Source: Erwinia sp. HDF1-3R (GTDB lineage Bacteria > Pseudomonadota > Gammaproteobacteria > Enterobacterales > Enterobacteriaceae). Taken from it: a stretch of DNA of 64,000 bases. Within the stretch, counting starts at the first letter, position 1. Each line of letters begins with the position of its first letter. The notes beneath the pieces were generated by a model. The model was not told where the DNA came from. It saw only the letters and a list, made by a program, of their open reading frames with translations, and ran no database searches. The DNA lies in contig NZ_CP155071.1 in assembly GCF_039621855.1 (NCBI RefSeq), forward strand, positions 3,906,001 through 3,970,000. Reading direction: 5' to 3'. Shown here in pieces: positions 17,867-27,075 of this stretch. Position numbers and translations under genes: made by a program.

Positions 17867-19072
17867 ATGACGTCATTTACCCCTGCCGGGTTTCGCCAGC
17901 AGTTTCCGGCACTCAGCGATGCAGGCACCTATCTGGACAGCGCGGCGACCGCACTTAAGCCTAAGGCAGTGATTGAGGCGACGCGGCAGTTTTACAGTCT
18001 GAGCGCTGGTACGGTGCATCGCAGCCAGTATGTTGCGGCGCGTGAACTGACCGGGCGCTACGAAAATGCCAGAAGTCAGGTTGCCCGCCTGCTTAACGCC
18101 CCGCAGGCGACGGATATTGTCTGGACAAAGGGCACGACCGAATCCATTAATCTGGTGGCGCAGGGCTATTTTCGTCCCAGACTGCGGCCAGGCGATGAGA
18201 TCCTTGTCAGTGAGGCGGAACACCACGCTAACCTCGTTCCCTGGCTGATGCTGGCCTCGCAGACCGGGGCAAAGGTGGTGAGATGGCCGCTGGGCGTGGA
18301 TTACCTGCCAGATGTCGCCCGCCTTACCGCGCTGATAACGCCCAGGTGCAAAGTGCTGGCGCTGGGACAGATGTCCAACGTGACCGGAGGCTGTCCCGAT
18401 TTGGATCAGGCGATTGCGATTGCACATCGGGCGGGGGCCAAAGTGATGATTGACGGCGCGCAGGGGGTGGTACATGCGCCAGCGGACGTCGCCGCACTTG
18501 ATATTGATTTCTATGCATTTTCCGCACATAAGCTCTATGGCCCCATGGGAACGGGGGTACTCTACGGCAAAACGTCGCTGCTGGAAGAGATGCAGCCCTG
18601 GCAGGGCGGCGGGAAGATGCTTAGTACGGTAGACTTCGACGGCTTCACGCCACAGTCCGTCCCGTGGCGCTTTGAGGCAGGTACGCCAAACGTGGCGGGC
18701 GTGATCGGGCTGAGCGCGGCGCTTACCTGGCTGGAGGGCGTTGATCTCGCCGCCGCAGAGCGCTGGAGCTGTGAGCTGGCCGATCTGGCCGAAGAGCGAC
18801 TCTCTGCCCTGCCCGGCTTTCGCAGCTTTCGCGCCAGCCGGTCAAGCCTGCTCGCGTTCGATATCAAGGGTATCCATCACAGCGACGTCGTCACGCTGCT
18901 GGCAGAGATGGGTATCGCCGTGCGCGCGGGCCAGCACTGTGCCCAACCGCTGCTGCGCGCATTGGGCGTAAGCGGTACGCTTCGGGCGTCGTTCGCCCCC
19001 TATAACACGCCAGATGACGTCGACAGGCTGGTCACTGGCCTCACCACCGCTCTGGAACTTCTGGCAGATTAA
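17867..19072 (+). CDS. csdA: Cysteine desulfurase CsdA
   Basis: 401 residues, same as E. coli CsdA. PLP-dependent class V aminotransferase fold that removes sulfur (or selenium) from cysteine. PLP lysine K222 in FSAHKLYGP and active-site cysteine C358 in RAGQHCAQP match the known numbering; the substrate-contacting HH is in SEAEHHANLVPW. The ATG at 17867 has GAGGAGAAT upstream. csdE follows after 3 bp, forming the CsdA-CsdE sulfur-transfer pair; TcdA (CsdL), the third partner, is the next gene on the opposite strand. Confidence 0.96.
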   Translation: MTSFTPAGFRQQFPALSDAGTYLDSAATALKPKAVIEATRQFYSLSAGTVHRSQYVAARELTGRYENARSQVARLLNAPQATDIVWTKGTTESINLVAQGYFRPRLRPGDEILVSEAEHHANLVPWLMLASQTGAKVVRWPLGVDYLPDVARLTALITPRCKVLALGQMSNVTGGCPDLDQAIAIAHRAGAKVMIDGAQGVVHAPADVAALDIDFYAFSAHKLYGPMGTGVLYGKTSLLEEMQPWQGGGKMLSTVDFDGFTPQSVPWRFEAGTPNVAGVIGLSAALTWLEGVDLAAAERWSCELADLAEERLSALPGFRSFRASRSSLLAFDIKGIHHSDVVTLLAEMGIAVRAGQHCAQPLLRALGVSGTLRASFAPYNTPDDVDRLVTGLTTALELLAD

Positions 19073-19075
19073 ACT

Positions 19076-19555
19076 ATGACCATTTCTTTACTCGCACCGC
19101 ATCCCTTTGGCGAACAGATCACCCCCGCTGGTCTGGAGCAGACTTTTTCTGCACTGAATCAGTGGGAGGATCGTTACCGCCAGCTGATTCTGCTCGGCAA
19201 ACAGCTACCTGCGCTGCCAGAATCACTCAGGGTGGCAGAAATTGAGCTGAGCGGCTGTGAAAACCGCGTCTGGCTGAGGTGCCAGCCTTTGCCTGATGGC
19301 CGTCTGCATTTTTATGGCGACAGCGAAGGACGCATTGTTCGGGGGCTGCTCGCGGTGCTACTGACCGCCGTGGAGGGCCAGCACCCTCAGTCGCTACTGG
19401 AAAAGGATCCGCTGGCGCTGTTTGACGCACTGGGGCTGCGCAATCAGCTGAGTGCGTCGCGTAGTGCCGGGCTGGACGCGCTGGCCGGGGCGGTATTAAA
19501 AGCAGCCGAACAGCATCAGCAGCGCGGCACCAACGAGCCTTTGTCGCAAGGCTAA
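19076..19555 (+). CDS. csdE: Sulfur acceptor protein CsdE
   Basis: 159 residues, about 12 longer than E. coli CsdE (147) because of a C-terminal tail ([17 protein letters not shown]). SufE-like fold; the sulfur-accepting cysteine is C61 in [11 protein letters not shown], at the same position as in E. coli. It stimulates CsdA and takes over its persulfide. It is 3 bp downstream of csdA and convergent with tcdA. Confidence 0.94.
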   Translation: MTISLLAPHPFGEQITPAGLEQTFSALNQWEDRYRQLILLGKQLPALPESLRVAEIELSGCENRVWLRCQPLPDGRLHFYGDSEGRIVRGLLAVLLTAVEGQHPQSLLEKDPLALFDALGLRNQLSASRSAGLDALAGAVLKAAEQHQQRGTNEPLSQG

Positions 19556-19588
19556 TGCAGCAGAGCGTTCACCCTGTTAGCTATTCCG

Positions 19589-20389
19589 TCAGGCGCGTGC
19601 GGCTTTCGCCATCATCTTTTTAAGAACGTGTGAAACCGCCACGAAGCCAAAGGTGGCGGTGACCATCGTCGCCGCACCAAATCCTGATGCGCAGTCCATC
19701 CGCTTCGGCCCTTCCGCCGTGCTGCGTGACGCGCAAACCGACCCGTCCGCCTGGGGATACATCAGCGCTTCGGTGGAAAAAACGCAGTCGATTCCCAGCT
19801 TGCCCTTGCTGTTTTTGACAATATTAAAGTCATGCTTCAGCCGCTCACGCAGCTTAGCCGCCAGCGGATCCTGAATCGTTTTCGCCAGGTCGGCAACCTG
19901 AATCTGCGTCGGATCGATCTGCCCGCCTGCCCCACCGGTGGTAACCAGGGGTATTTTATTGCGGCGGCACCATGCCAGCAGCGCCGCTTTTGGCCGCACG
20001 CTGTCAATAGCGTCAATAACCCAGGTAAAACCTGCGCCCATCAGCTCGGCGGTATTGTCCGGCGTAATAAAATCATCCACGCAGGTGACTCTGCATTCCG
20101 GATTAATCGCCAGCAGGCGGGCCGCCATCACCTCGGTTTTGGCCTGACCAACCGTCTCTTTCAGGGCATGGATCTGACGGTTAGTATTGGTGACGCAGAC
20201 GTCGTCCATATCAATCAGCGTAATTGCGCCGATGCCGGTGCGCGCCAGCGCTTCGGCGGCCCAGGATCCGACGCCGCCAATGCCCACCACGCAAATATGG
20301 GCATCAGCGAACAGCTGTAGCGCTGACTCACCGTACAAACGGGCGGTTCCGCCAAAGCGTTGCCGCCAGGCGTCAGAAAGAGAAGACAT
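19589..20389 (-). CDS. tcdA: tRNA cyclic N6-threonylcarbamoyladenosine(37) synthase TcdA
   Basis: 266 residues (E. coli 268, also CsdL/YgdL). E1-like ATP-dependent enzyme that dehydrates t6A37 in tRNA to the cyclic form ct6A. The nucleotide-binding VVGIGGVGSWAAEAL is near residue 35 and TLIDMDDVCVTNTNRQIHA follows. A hydrophobic C-terminal helix (MVTATFGFVAVSHVLKKM) is family-typical. It receives help from the CsdA-CsdE system, whose genes converge on it here. Confidence 0.95.
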   Translation of the reverse strand: MSSLSDAWRQRFGGTARLYGESALQLFADAHICVVGIGGVGSWAAEALARTGIGAITLIDMDDVCVTNTNRQIHALKETVGQAKTEVMAARLLAINPECRVTCVDDFITPDNTAELMGAGFTWVIDAIDSVRPKAALLAWCRRNKIPLVTTGGAGGQIDPTQIQVADLAKTIQDPLAAKLRERLKHDFNIVKNSKGKLGIDCVFSTEALMYPQADGSVCASRSTAEGPKRMDCASGFGAATMVTATFGFVAVSHVLKKMMAKAARA

Positions 20390-20440
20390 GCTATACCTCA
20401 GAATTCACAGACGGGCTGGTGGTCCAGCCCGTGATAAGCG

Positions 20441-21583
20441 TTACTGGCTAAAGGGTGACGATCCGCTGCTATTTTGCGCCATTGAAAAGACCGGCGTACC
20501 CGCACCGGGTGCGGCTTTCAGCACCCAGACGCGGCCATAGTGGTTAAACCACCCGGCCATGTGTCCGGCTTCATCGCCAATGCCCTGATAAATATCGAAA
20601 TGCTGGCCTTTTATCGCGCCGCCCACGTCCAGCGACACCATCATGCGCATCTCATACTTACCGGTAAACTTACCTTTGTTGTCCAGTAGCGGGACTTCCG
20701 CCAGCAGAGCAGTACCCGGTGGGATGAGCGAACGATCGGATGCGACCGAGGCCTTTGCCACCAGCGGTACCGCACTGGCCCCGCGAACCGGCGTAAAGTT
20801 CTCCGGCTTAAAGAAAACGAATGAGGCATTCTGCTCCAGCAGTTCCCGCACCTCGGCCGGGCTGTGTTCCTCGCCCCACTTGCGGATAGCCTGCATCGAC
20901 ATATCCTCCCGCTTTACCTCTCCCCTGTCGATAAGCACTTTACCGATGCTGCGGTACGCGTGGCCGTTTTTACCGCCGTAGCCGAAGAAGGTTAGCGGGC
21001 GTCCGTCGCCATAATTTACGTAGCCGCTTCCCTGCACGTCCATAATGAAGTTATCCATCAGGGAGTTGCTGTAACCGATAACGTAGCGATCGCCCAGCGC
21101 GCCGCTGTATATCTCGGCCCGGGAAGGCAGTTTTTTACCCCGGCTGCGCGGGGGCATGCGGTATAGCGGGTACTGGAACTCACCCTGACGGGTGTAACGC
21201 GCCTGAATAACCGGCGTGTAGTAACCGGTAAACTGCACGTTGCCATAATTATCCATGCCTTCCATCTGGTAAGCATCAAGTCCAAACTGACGCAGCTGGC
21301 GCGTATCGCCACCCGCCATCAGCCAGCCCTGTATAGCATTAAAGGTACTGGTATTACGCGAGAACATGGCGGGCGAAGCGTATTTGATTTCCGTCACCTG
21401 ATCGGCAAAGTCTCTCCCGTTCACCGGCCGGCCTTTTGCATTGGGCTGATTAACCAGTCCCAGAGGCGCGTCCAGTTTGCCATCCTTATACTGCTGCCCA
21501 CGGTCGGTAGGTTTTGAAGAACATCCCGCCAGCAGGGCGATTAGCGCCCCGGTTACTGCATACTTCGCCCAACGTCCTTTCAT
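20441..21583 (-). CDS. mltA: Membrane-bound lytic murein transglycosylase A
   Basis: 380 residues. Lipoprotein signal with lipobox LAGC at residues 18-21 (MKGRWAKYAVTGALIALLAGC), so outer-membrane anchored. MltA cleaves peptidoglycan glycan strands to 1,6-anhydro ends. The C-terminal 3D domain carries the catalytic-aspartate region in LDVGGAIKGQHFDIYQGIGDE. It is somewhat longer than E. coli MltA (365) because of a Gly/Ser-rich tail. It lies between tcdA and the initiator tRNA cluster, as in E. coli. Confidence 0.95.
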   Translation of the reverse strand: MKGRWAKYAVTGALIALLAGCSSKPTDRGQQYKDGKLDAPLGLVNQPNAKGRPVNGRDFADQVTEIKYASPAMFSRNTSTFNAIQGWLMAGGDTRQLRQFGLDAYQMEGMDNYGNVQFTGYYTPVIQARYTRQGEFQYPLYRMPPRSRGKKLPSRAEIYSGALGDRYVIGYSNSLMDNFIMDVQGSGYVNYGDGRPLTFFGYGGKNGHAYRSIGKVLIDRGEVKREDMSMQAIRKWGEEHSPAEVRELLEQNASFVFFKPENFTPVRGASAVPLVAKASVASDRSLIPPGTALLAEVPLLDNKGKFTGKYEMRMMVSLDVGGAIKGQHFDIYQGIGDEAGHMAGWFNHYGRVWVLKAAPGAGTPVFSMAQNSSGSSPFSQ

Positions 21584-21747
21584 TGTTCTCTTACCTTTAT
21601 GCGGAATTCCTGGCCGAAGATAGCAAAGCCCTCCCCAGATTTAAACGTGCCGACGGAAAAGTTCCCTCACCATAGTGTAACAATAGAGCAGAGCGTTGAT
21701 AAAGTGAGCAGAAGGCGCTATTTTCATGACTTTATTGCAAAATAGGG

Positions 21748-21775
21748 TTGCATCAAAAGCCACTCGGCGTATAGT
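21748..21775 (+). promoter_or_regulatory. Promoter of the initiator tRNA operon
   Basis: TTGCAT (21748-21753), 16-bp spacer, TATAGT (21770-21775), followed by a GC-rich discriminator (GCGC) typical of stringently controlled stable-RNA promoters. The first tRNA begins 14 bp later. Confidence 0.7.
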
Positions 21776-21788
21776 GCGCTTCCACGGA

Positions 21789-21865
<77 letters not shown>

Positions 21866-21933
21866 ATTCTCCCTGTGAGAAGCAGTAAGCAAGAAAAGCT
21901 GTCGTGATGGAAGCGACAGGTGTAATATACGGA

Positions 21934-22010
<77 letters not shown>

Positions 22011-22077
22011 ATTCTCCCTGTGAGAAGCGGTAAAAAGAAAAGCTGTCGTGACGGAAGCGGCAGGTGTAGTATACGGA

Positions 22078-22154
<77 letters not shown>

Positions 22155-22158
22155 ACTT

Positions 22159-22181
22159 AACACCTTAACGGGTGTTTTTTT
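22159..22181 (+). terminator. Intrinsic terminator of the tRNA operon
   Basis: Stem AACACC (22159-22164) / GGTGTT (22171-22176), six-base loop, T-run through 22181, five bases after the third tRNA. Confidence 0.85.
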
Positions 22182-22316
22182 GTTTCTGGCGTTTGCCAAA
22201 CCTCTTTTATCCCCTCCCGCCAGGCTAATTCCACTCTTATCCGCTCCCGCAGGGCTAACGCCGTCGCATATGCCCACTCGCGCCCCACGGAAAAGGACGC
22301 TGTCTTACTGATTCTG

Positions 22317-23567
22317 TTATTTTACCCGGTGATGGGCAGCGCTGCTGGCGATCCACGTTTTAATCCCCGCCAGAATGGCTTCGGCGACCTGCTGCTGAAA
22401 ATGGGCGGTGCGTAGTTTTCTCTCCTCCTCGGGGTGACTGATAAACGCCGTCTCGACCAGAATTGAGGGGATATCCGGGGCTTTCAGCACCGCAAAACCC
22501 GCCTGGTCGATGGTTTTCTTGTGCAGGTGGTTGATTTTCCCCATATGCCTTAGCACATCCTTACCCAGCTTCAGGCCGTCGTTGATGGTCAGACGCTGCA
22601 CCATATCCAGCAGGGTGTGGTCGAGATAGCGGTCACCGCTCATACTGACGCCGCCTATCAGATCGGATTCGTTTTGCGTGCGGGCCAAAAAACGCGCCGC
22701 AGCGCTGGTGGCCCCCTTCGTCGACAGCGCAAAAACGGAGGAGCCGCGTGCCGCGCGATTGGTAAAGGCATCGGCATGAATGGAGATAAACAGATCCGCA
22801 CGCTGCCTGCGCGCCTTTGCTACCCTGACCTGTAGCGGAATAAAAACGTCCTCATTACGCGTCATTAGGGCGCGCATATTGGGCTGTTTATCAATCAGGC
22901 TTTTCAGACGGCGGGCAATTTTCAACACCACGTCTTTTTCGCGCGTCTTGTGTTTGCCCACCGCGCCGGAGTCTTCGCCTCCGTGGCCCGGATCGAGCAT
23001 GATAATCATTGGCCGGTCTTTACCTGCCCTGCCCGGTAGAGGCGTTTTGGCAGGCGTGTGCTGCGCTAAATCCCCCTTATTATATTCGTCCAGCAGGGCC
23101 AGCAGCGGGTCGTCCTCGTGGTGATGACTCATATTACTGGCCGGATAGAGATCCAGAACCAGCCGGTTTTTGAACCCGGCGACCGGAGCCAGCGTAAAGA
23201 CTTTCGGCGTAACGTTTTGCTTGAGCTCCAGTACCAGCCTGACGGTATTGGCGCTGAACTGCCCCACCCGCGCACTCTTTATATAGGGATCGTCGCTGCG
23301 AACCAGATTTCCCACGCCCTTCAGCAGGGCATTGAGATGCATATTTTCAATATCCACCACCACCCGCTCGGGTTTACTGAGTGCGAACTGCCGGTATTTA
23401 AGCGGAGAGGTGGATTCCAGCGTCAAACGGGAATAGGTGGAAGAAGGCCAGATGCGGATCGCCACCAGCGGGGTTGCTGCCAGGCCAATCTTGCTGACGC
23501 TGAGCAGCCAGACGGCTCCCGCGCACTTAAGCCAGCGGCGTCGGCCAGGTGAAGGTAAATCGGTCAT
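22317..23567 (-). CDS. amiC: N-acetylmuramoyl-L-alanine amidase AmiC
   Basis: 416 residues (E. coli 417). The N terminus [20 protein letters not shown] looks like a twin-arginine signal, so export folded via Tat. An AMIN domain (about residues 35-150) that targets the division septum precedes the amidase_3 catalytic domain, with zinc/active-site blocks [39 protein letters not shown] and [15 protein letters not shown]. It splits septal peptidoglycan for daughter-cell separation, activated by NlpD in E. coli. Divergent from argA, as in E. coli. Confidence 0.96.
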   Translation of the reverse strand: MTDLPSPGRRRWLKCAGAVWLLSVSKIGLAATPLVAIRIWPSSTYSRLTLESTSPLKYRQFALSKPERVVVDIENMHLNALLKGVGNLVRSDDPYIKSARVGQFSANTVRLVLELKQNVTPKVFTLAPVAGFKNRLVLDLYPASNMSHHHEDDPLLALLDEYNKGDLAQHTPAKTPLPGRAGKDRPMIIMLDPGHGGEDSGAVGKHKTREKDVVLKIARRLKSLIDKQPNMRALMTRNEDVFIPLQVRVAKARRQRADLFISIHADAFTNRAARGSSVFALSTKGATSAAARFLARTQNESDLIGGVSMSGDRYLDHTLLDMVQRLTINDGLKLGKDVLRHMGKINHLHKKTIDQAGFAVLKAPDIPSILVETAFISHPEEERKLRTAHFQQQVAEAILAGIKTWIASSAAHHRVK

Positions 23568-23777
23568 GCTATTCCAGTGTGCTGTTCCATGGGTTAAAAA
23601 ATCCAGTCTGGTCTACTATGAGGTAAAAACAGCCAGATAGCGTGCAGGGTGAAAACTGTAGCGAAACAGGCTGCCAGTGTCATCTCTAAATTGCGAGGCC
23701 CGGTGGCACTTCTGGTTAACTGTGTAATCACGTTGATTGAAAGTCGGTAACAATTGCCGCTTGCTTCTGCAGGCTAA

Positions 23778-23816
23778 AAAGAATAAAAATACAGTTTTAC
23801 CGAATAATAATTCATT
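23778..23816 (+). promoter_or_regulatory. Two ARG boxes (ArgR operator) of argA
   Basis: Two 18-bp boxes separated by exactly 3 bp, the usual ArgR layout. Box 1 at 23778-23795 has two mismatches to WNTGAATWWWWATTCANW; box 2 at 23799-23816 (ACCGAATAATAATTCATT) has one. They end 12 bp before the argA start codon, so arginine-bound ArgR would block transcription or initiation. Confidence 0.85.
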
Positions 23817-23827
23817 AAGGGTTTGTC

Positions 23828-25171
23828 GTGAAGGAACGGAGTACCGAGCTGGTTCAGGGTTTTCGCCATACTGTCCCCTATATCAATGCCCACCGTGGTA
23901 AAACCTTCGTCATCATGCTTGGCGGCGAAGCCATAGAGCATGAAAATTTTTCCGGCATCGTTAATGATATTGGGCTGCTCCATAGCCTGGGCATTCGTCT
24001 GGTGGTGGTCTACGGTGCGCGCCCACAGATTGATGCGAACCTGGCCGAACACCAGCTTGAACCCCTTTACCACAAGTATACCCGCGTCACCGATGCGCAG
24101 TCGCTGGAGCTGGTCAAGCAGGCAGCCGGACGCCTGCAGCTTGATATCACCGCCCGCCTGTCGATGAGTCTCAATAACACCCCTCTCCAGGGCGCTCATA
24201 TCAACGTGGTGAGCGGCAACTTCATCATTGCGCAGCCTTTGGGGGTGGATGAGGGCGTGGATTATTGTCATAGCGGGCGCATACGCCGTATTGATGAAGA
24301 GGCGATTCACCGGCAGCTGGACAGCGGCGCAATTGTGCTGATGGGGCCGGTGGCCGTTTCCGTCACCGGGGAGAGCTTCAATCTCACCTCAGAGGAGGTG
24401 GCGACGCAGCTCGCGATTAAGCTTAAGGCAGAGAAGATGATTGGCTTCTGTTCCGGTCAGGGCGTCACGGACAGCGAAGGCAACGTTATCTCCGAGCTTT
24501 TCCCTAATGACGCACAGCAGCGCATTGAGGCGCTGGAAAAGGAAGATGACTACCTGTCAGGGACGGTGCGTTTTCTGCGCGGTGCGGTCAAAGCCTGCCG
24601 CAGCGGCGTGCGCCGCAGCCATCTGATTAGCTATCAGGAAGATGGCGCCCTGCTTCAGGAGCTGTTCTCACGCGATGGGATTGGCACCCAGATCGTCATG
24701 GAAAGCGCCGAGCAGATCCGCCGCGCTACCATCAATGATATCGGCGGAATTCTGGAGCTTATCCGCCCGCTTGAGCAGCAGGGAATTCTGGTACGCCGTT
24801 CCCGCGAACAGCTTGAGATGGAGATTGATAAATTTACCATCATCGAGCGCGATAACCTGACCATTGGCTGTGCAGCCCTCTATACCTTCCCGGAAGAGGA
24901 GATTGGCGAGATGGCCTGCGTTGCAGTGCATCCTGACTACCGCAGCTCGTCACGAGGCGAGGCCCTGCTGGAGCGCGTAGCCCTTCAGGCACGGCAGATG
25001 GGGCTGAAAAAGCTGTTTGTGCTGACCACCCGCAGCATTCACTGGTTCCAGGAGCGCGGCTTTATGCCGGTAGATATCGACAAGCTGCCCGAGAGTAAAA
25101 AGCAGATGTATAACTACCAGCGCCGCTCAAAGGTCCTGATGGCCGATCTGCGTCATGCCCGCCAGGCGTAA
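23828..25171 (+). CDS. argA: Amino-acid N-acetyltransferase ArgA
   Basis: 447 residues (E. coli 443). First enzyme of arginine synthesis, acetylating glutamate with acetyl-CoA. An amino-acid-kinase-like N-terminal domain (about 1-290, [14 protein letters not shown]) senses arginine, and a C-terminal GNAT domain carries [21 protein letters not shown] and HWFQERGF. The start is GTG at 23828, which gives [12 protein letters not shown] in line with the E. coli protein. Control is likely double: ArgR boxes just upstream and arginine feedback on the enzyme. Confidence 0.96.
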   Translation: MKERSTELVQGFRHTVPYINAHRGKTFVIMLGGEAIEHENFSGIVNDIGLLHSLGIRLVVVYGARPQIDANLAEHQLEPLYHKYTRVTDAQSLELVKQAAGRLQLDITARLSMSLNNTPLQGAHINVVSGNFIIAQPLGVDEGVDYCHSGRIRRIDEEAIHRQLDSGAIVLMGPVAVSVTGESFNLTSEEVATQLAIKLKAEKMIGFCSGQGVTDSEGNVISELFPNDAQQRIEALEKEDDYLSGTVRFLRGAVKACRSGVRRSHLISYQEDGALLQELFSRDGIGTQIVMESAEQIRRATINDIGGILELIRPLEQQGILVRRSREQLEMEIDKFTIIERDNLTIGCAALYTFPEEEIGEMACVAVHPDYRSSSRGEALLERVALQARQMGLKKLFVLTTRSIHWFQERGFMPVDIDKLPESKKQMYNYQRRSKVLMADLRHARQA

Positions 25172-25177
25172 TTATTA

Positions 25178-25240
25178 TGTCCGGCGGTCAGCCAGGCCGC
25201 CAGGCGAAGTTTTTCTGTCCGCCGGTCAGCCAGCCGCCAG
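25178..25240 (+). repeat. Two imperfect ~24-bp direct repeats downstream of argA
   Basis: GTCCGGCGGTCAGCCAGGCC at 25179 recurs as GTCCGCCGGTCAGCCAGCCG at 25218. The first copy can fold (GGCGG...CCGCC) and is followed within eight bases by TTTTT, so it may serve as the argA terminator. It lies between the convergent argA and recD. Confidence 0.45.
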
Positions 25241-25245
25241 ACACC

Positions 25246-27075
25246 CTATTCCGTCAGGCGATCGACCAGCCCGCTGCGACGCTGCGTCTGCATGCGCACC
25301 GCGCTGTTGAGTACCCCACTGTCCGCATAAAGCGACAGCTTCTGCTTCGCCCGGGTGATGGCAGTGTAAATCAGTTCACGCGTCAGCACCGGCGTGAACT
25401 GGCTGGGGAGTATCAGCAGCGTATGATTGAATTCCGAGCCCTGTGACTTATGCACCGTCATGGCAAAAGCCGTCTCATGCGGGGGCAGACGGCTGGGCTG
25501 CACGGCTTTAATGCTGCCATCAGGTAGCGGGAAAAATACCTTAAGCGCACCCTCTTCGTCATTCATCGCAATGCCAATATCGCCGTTAAATAAGCCCAGG
25601 GCGCTATCATTGCGGGCAATCATGACCGGCCGCCCGACGTACCACTTACTGCCGCCAGGCGCGCGGCGGATCAGGCCCTTAAGCTGGAGAGAGGCTTCAA
25701 TACGCTCATTCAGCCCCGTGACGCCAAATGGTCCCTCACGCAGCGCACAGAGCAGCTGAAAATGGCCAAACTCGTTAATCACATCCAGAGGACTGTGGCC
25801 CTGAGACAGACTTCGCAGGTAAGGTCGATAGCCCTCCACGCAGGCGCTGAGCAGATGCTGGTACTCCTCGCTGCTGCTCAGCGGGAAGCGTTCAATATCA
25901 CTGTATCCAGCGGCAAAGACTTTTTCCATCCGACGGGTGTCACCGCCATTAACGGCCAGCGCCAGCTGCCCAATACCCGAAGAGGCATCAAAGCGGTAGC
26001 TTTTGCGCAGCAGGCAAATGCTGTCACGCACGGCAGGCGCATGTGGACTCTCCTCGCCCGCGAGGGTACAGCCCGTCAGCCGGGTAAGTTCCGCCGCGCG
26101 CTCACTGCTGTAGCCTGCTTCCGCGCAGCGACAGATATCCCCCAGCACCGCCCCCGCTTCTACCGAGGCCAGCTGATCGCGATCGCCCAGAAAAATCACT
26201 TTTGCCTGCTGCGGCAGCGCTGCAATCAGATTTGCCATCATTGGCAGATCGACCATTGACGCTTCATCCACCACCAGTAAATCCAGGTGCAGTGGGTTAC
26301 CGGCATGATAGCGCATCCGCTGACTGCCCGGCACCGCGCCCAGCAGTCGGTGCAGGGTCGTCGCTTCAGTGGGGAACCGCTGCTTCTCCGCTTCATCAAT
26401 ATCCAGACCCTGTAGCGTCGCCCCGAGGGATGCGGTCAGCCGGGCCGCCGCCTTGCCGGTCGGCGCCGCCAGCCGGATGCGCAGCGAATCCGTTAGCGAG
26501 ATAAGCGTGGCCAGTAATTTGGCGACGGTGGTGGTTTTACCGGTACCCGGGCCACCCGAAATAATCGAAATCTGACGGGTCAGCGCCACGGCGGCGGCAA
26601 TTTTCTGCCAGTCATCGGCCTGCTGGCCGAAATGCCTGTCCAGCGCAGCGCGCAGCGCGCGTTCATCCAGTCGGTGAGCCGCAGCCTGACCGAGAATAAA
26701 CCGGGCCACCTGCCCTTCAGAAAGCCACATCCGATGCAGGTAGAGACGCTGCTGATGAAGCACCAGCGGCGTGGCGGTTGAACCGTCGCCCACCGCCGCC
26801 TCGTCGGGCAGAAGAGTAAGCCAGTCCGGGTCACCCGCGGCCTGCCACATCAGGCGGGCCAGCTCCGGGTGCCGTCCGCCAAACAGCGACTGCTCGGTAA
26901 AAGTGGTAAGCGGCAGGCACACATGCCCCTCTCCTGCCTCTGCGCTTACCCAGGCTGCCGCCAGCATCAGCGCGGGTTGGGCCTCGCTGGCAATCATTCT
27001 GGCAAACTGCACGTCCAGCGCTCGCAGCAGTTTCTGCTGACTGGCAGCCAGCAGCAGTTCCGCTATTTTAGCCAT
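25246..27075 (-). CDS. recD: Exodeoxyribonuclease V subunit alpha (RecD)
   Basis: 609 residues (E. coli 608). SF1B 5'-3' helicase subunit of RecBCD. Walker A GGPGTGKTT near 174-182, Walker B LLVVDEASMVD, and the C-terminal MTVHKSQGSEFNHTLLIL helicase motif are visible. It overlaps recB by 13 bp, so translation is probably coupled. It is last in the ptrA-recB-recD run, converging on argA as in E. coli. Confidence 0.96.
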   Translation of the reverse strand: MAKIAELLLAASQQKLLRALDVQFARMIASEAQPALMLAAAWVSAEAGEGHVCLPLTTFTEQSLFGGRHPELARLMWQAAGDPDWLTLLPDEAAVGDGSTATPLVLHQQRLYLHRMWLSEGQVARFILGQAAAHRLDERALRAALDRHFGQQADDWQKIAAAVALTRQISIISGGPGTGKTTTVAKLLATLISLTDSLRIRLAAPTGKAAARLTASLGATLQGLDIDEAEKQRFPTEATTLHRLLGAVPGSQRMRYHAGNPLHLDLLVVDEASMVDLPMMANLIAALPQQAKVIFLGDRDQLASVEAGAVLGDICRCAEAGYSSERAAELTRLTGCTLAGEESPHAPAVRDSICLLRKSYRFDASSGIGQLALAVNGGDTRRMEKVFAAGYSDIERFPLSSSEEYQHLLSACVEGYRPYLRSLSQGHSPLDVINEFGHFQLLCALREGPFGVTGLNERIEASLQLKGLIRRAPGGSKWYVGRPVMIARNDSALGLFNGDIGIAMNDEEGALKVFFPLPDGSIKAVQPSRLPPHETAFAMTVHKSQGSEFNHTLLILPSQFTPVLTRELIYTAITRAKQKLSLYADSGVLNSAVRMQTQRRSGLVDRLTE

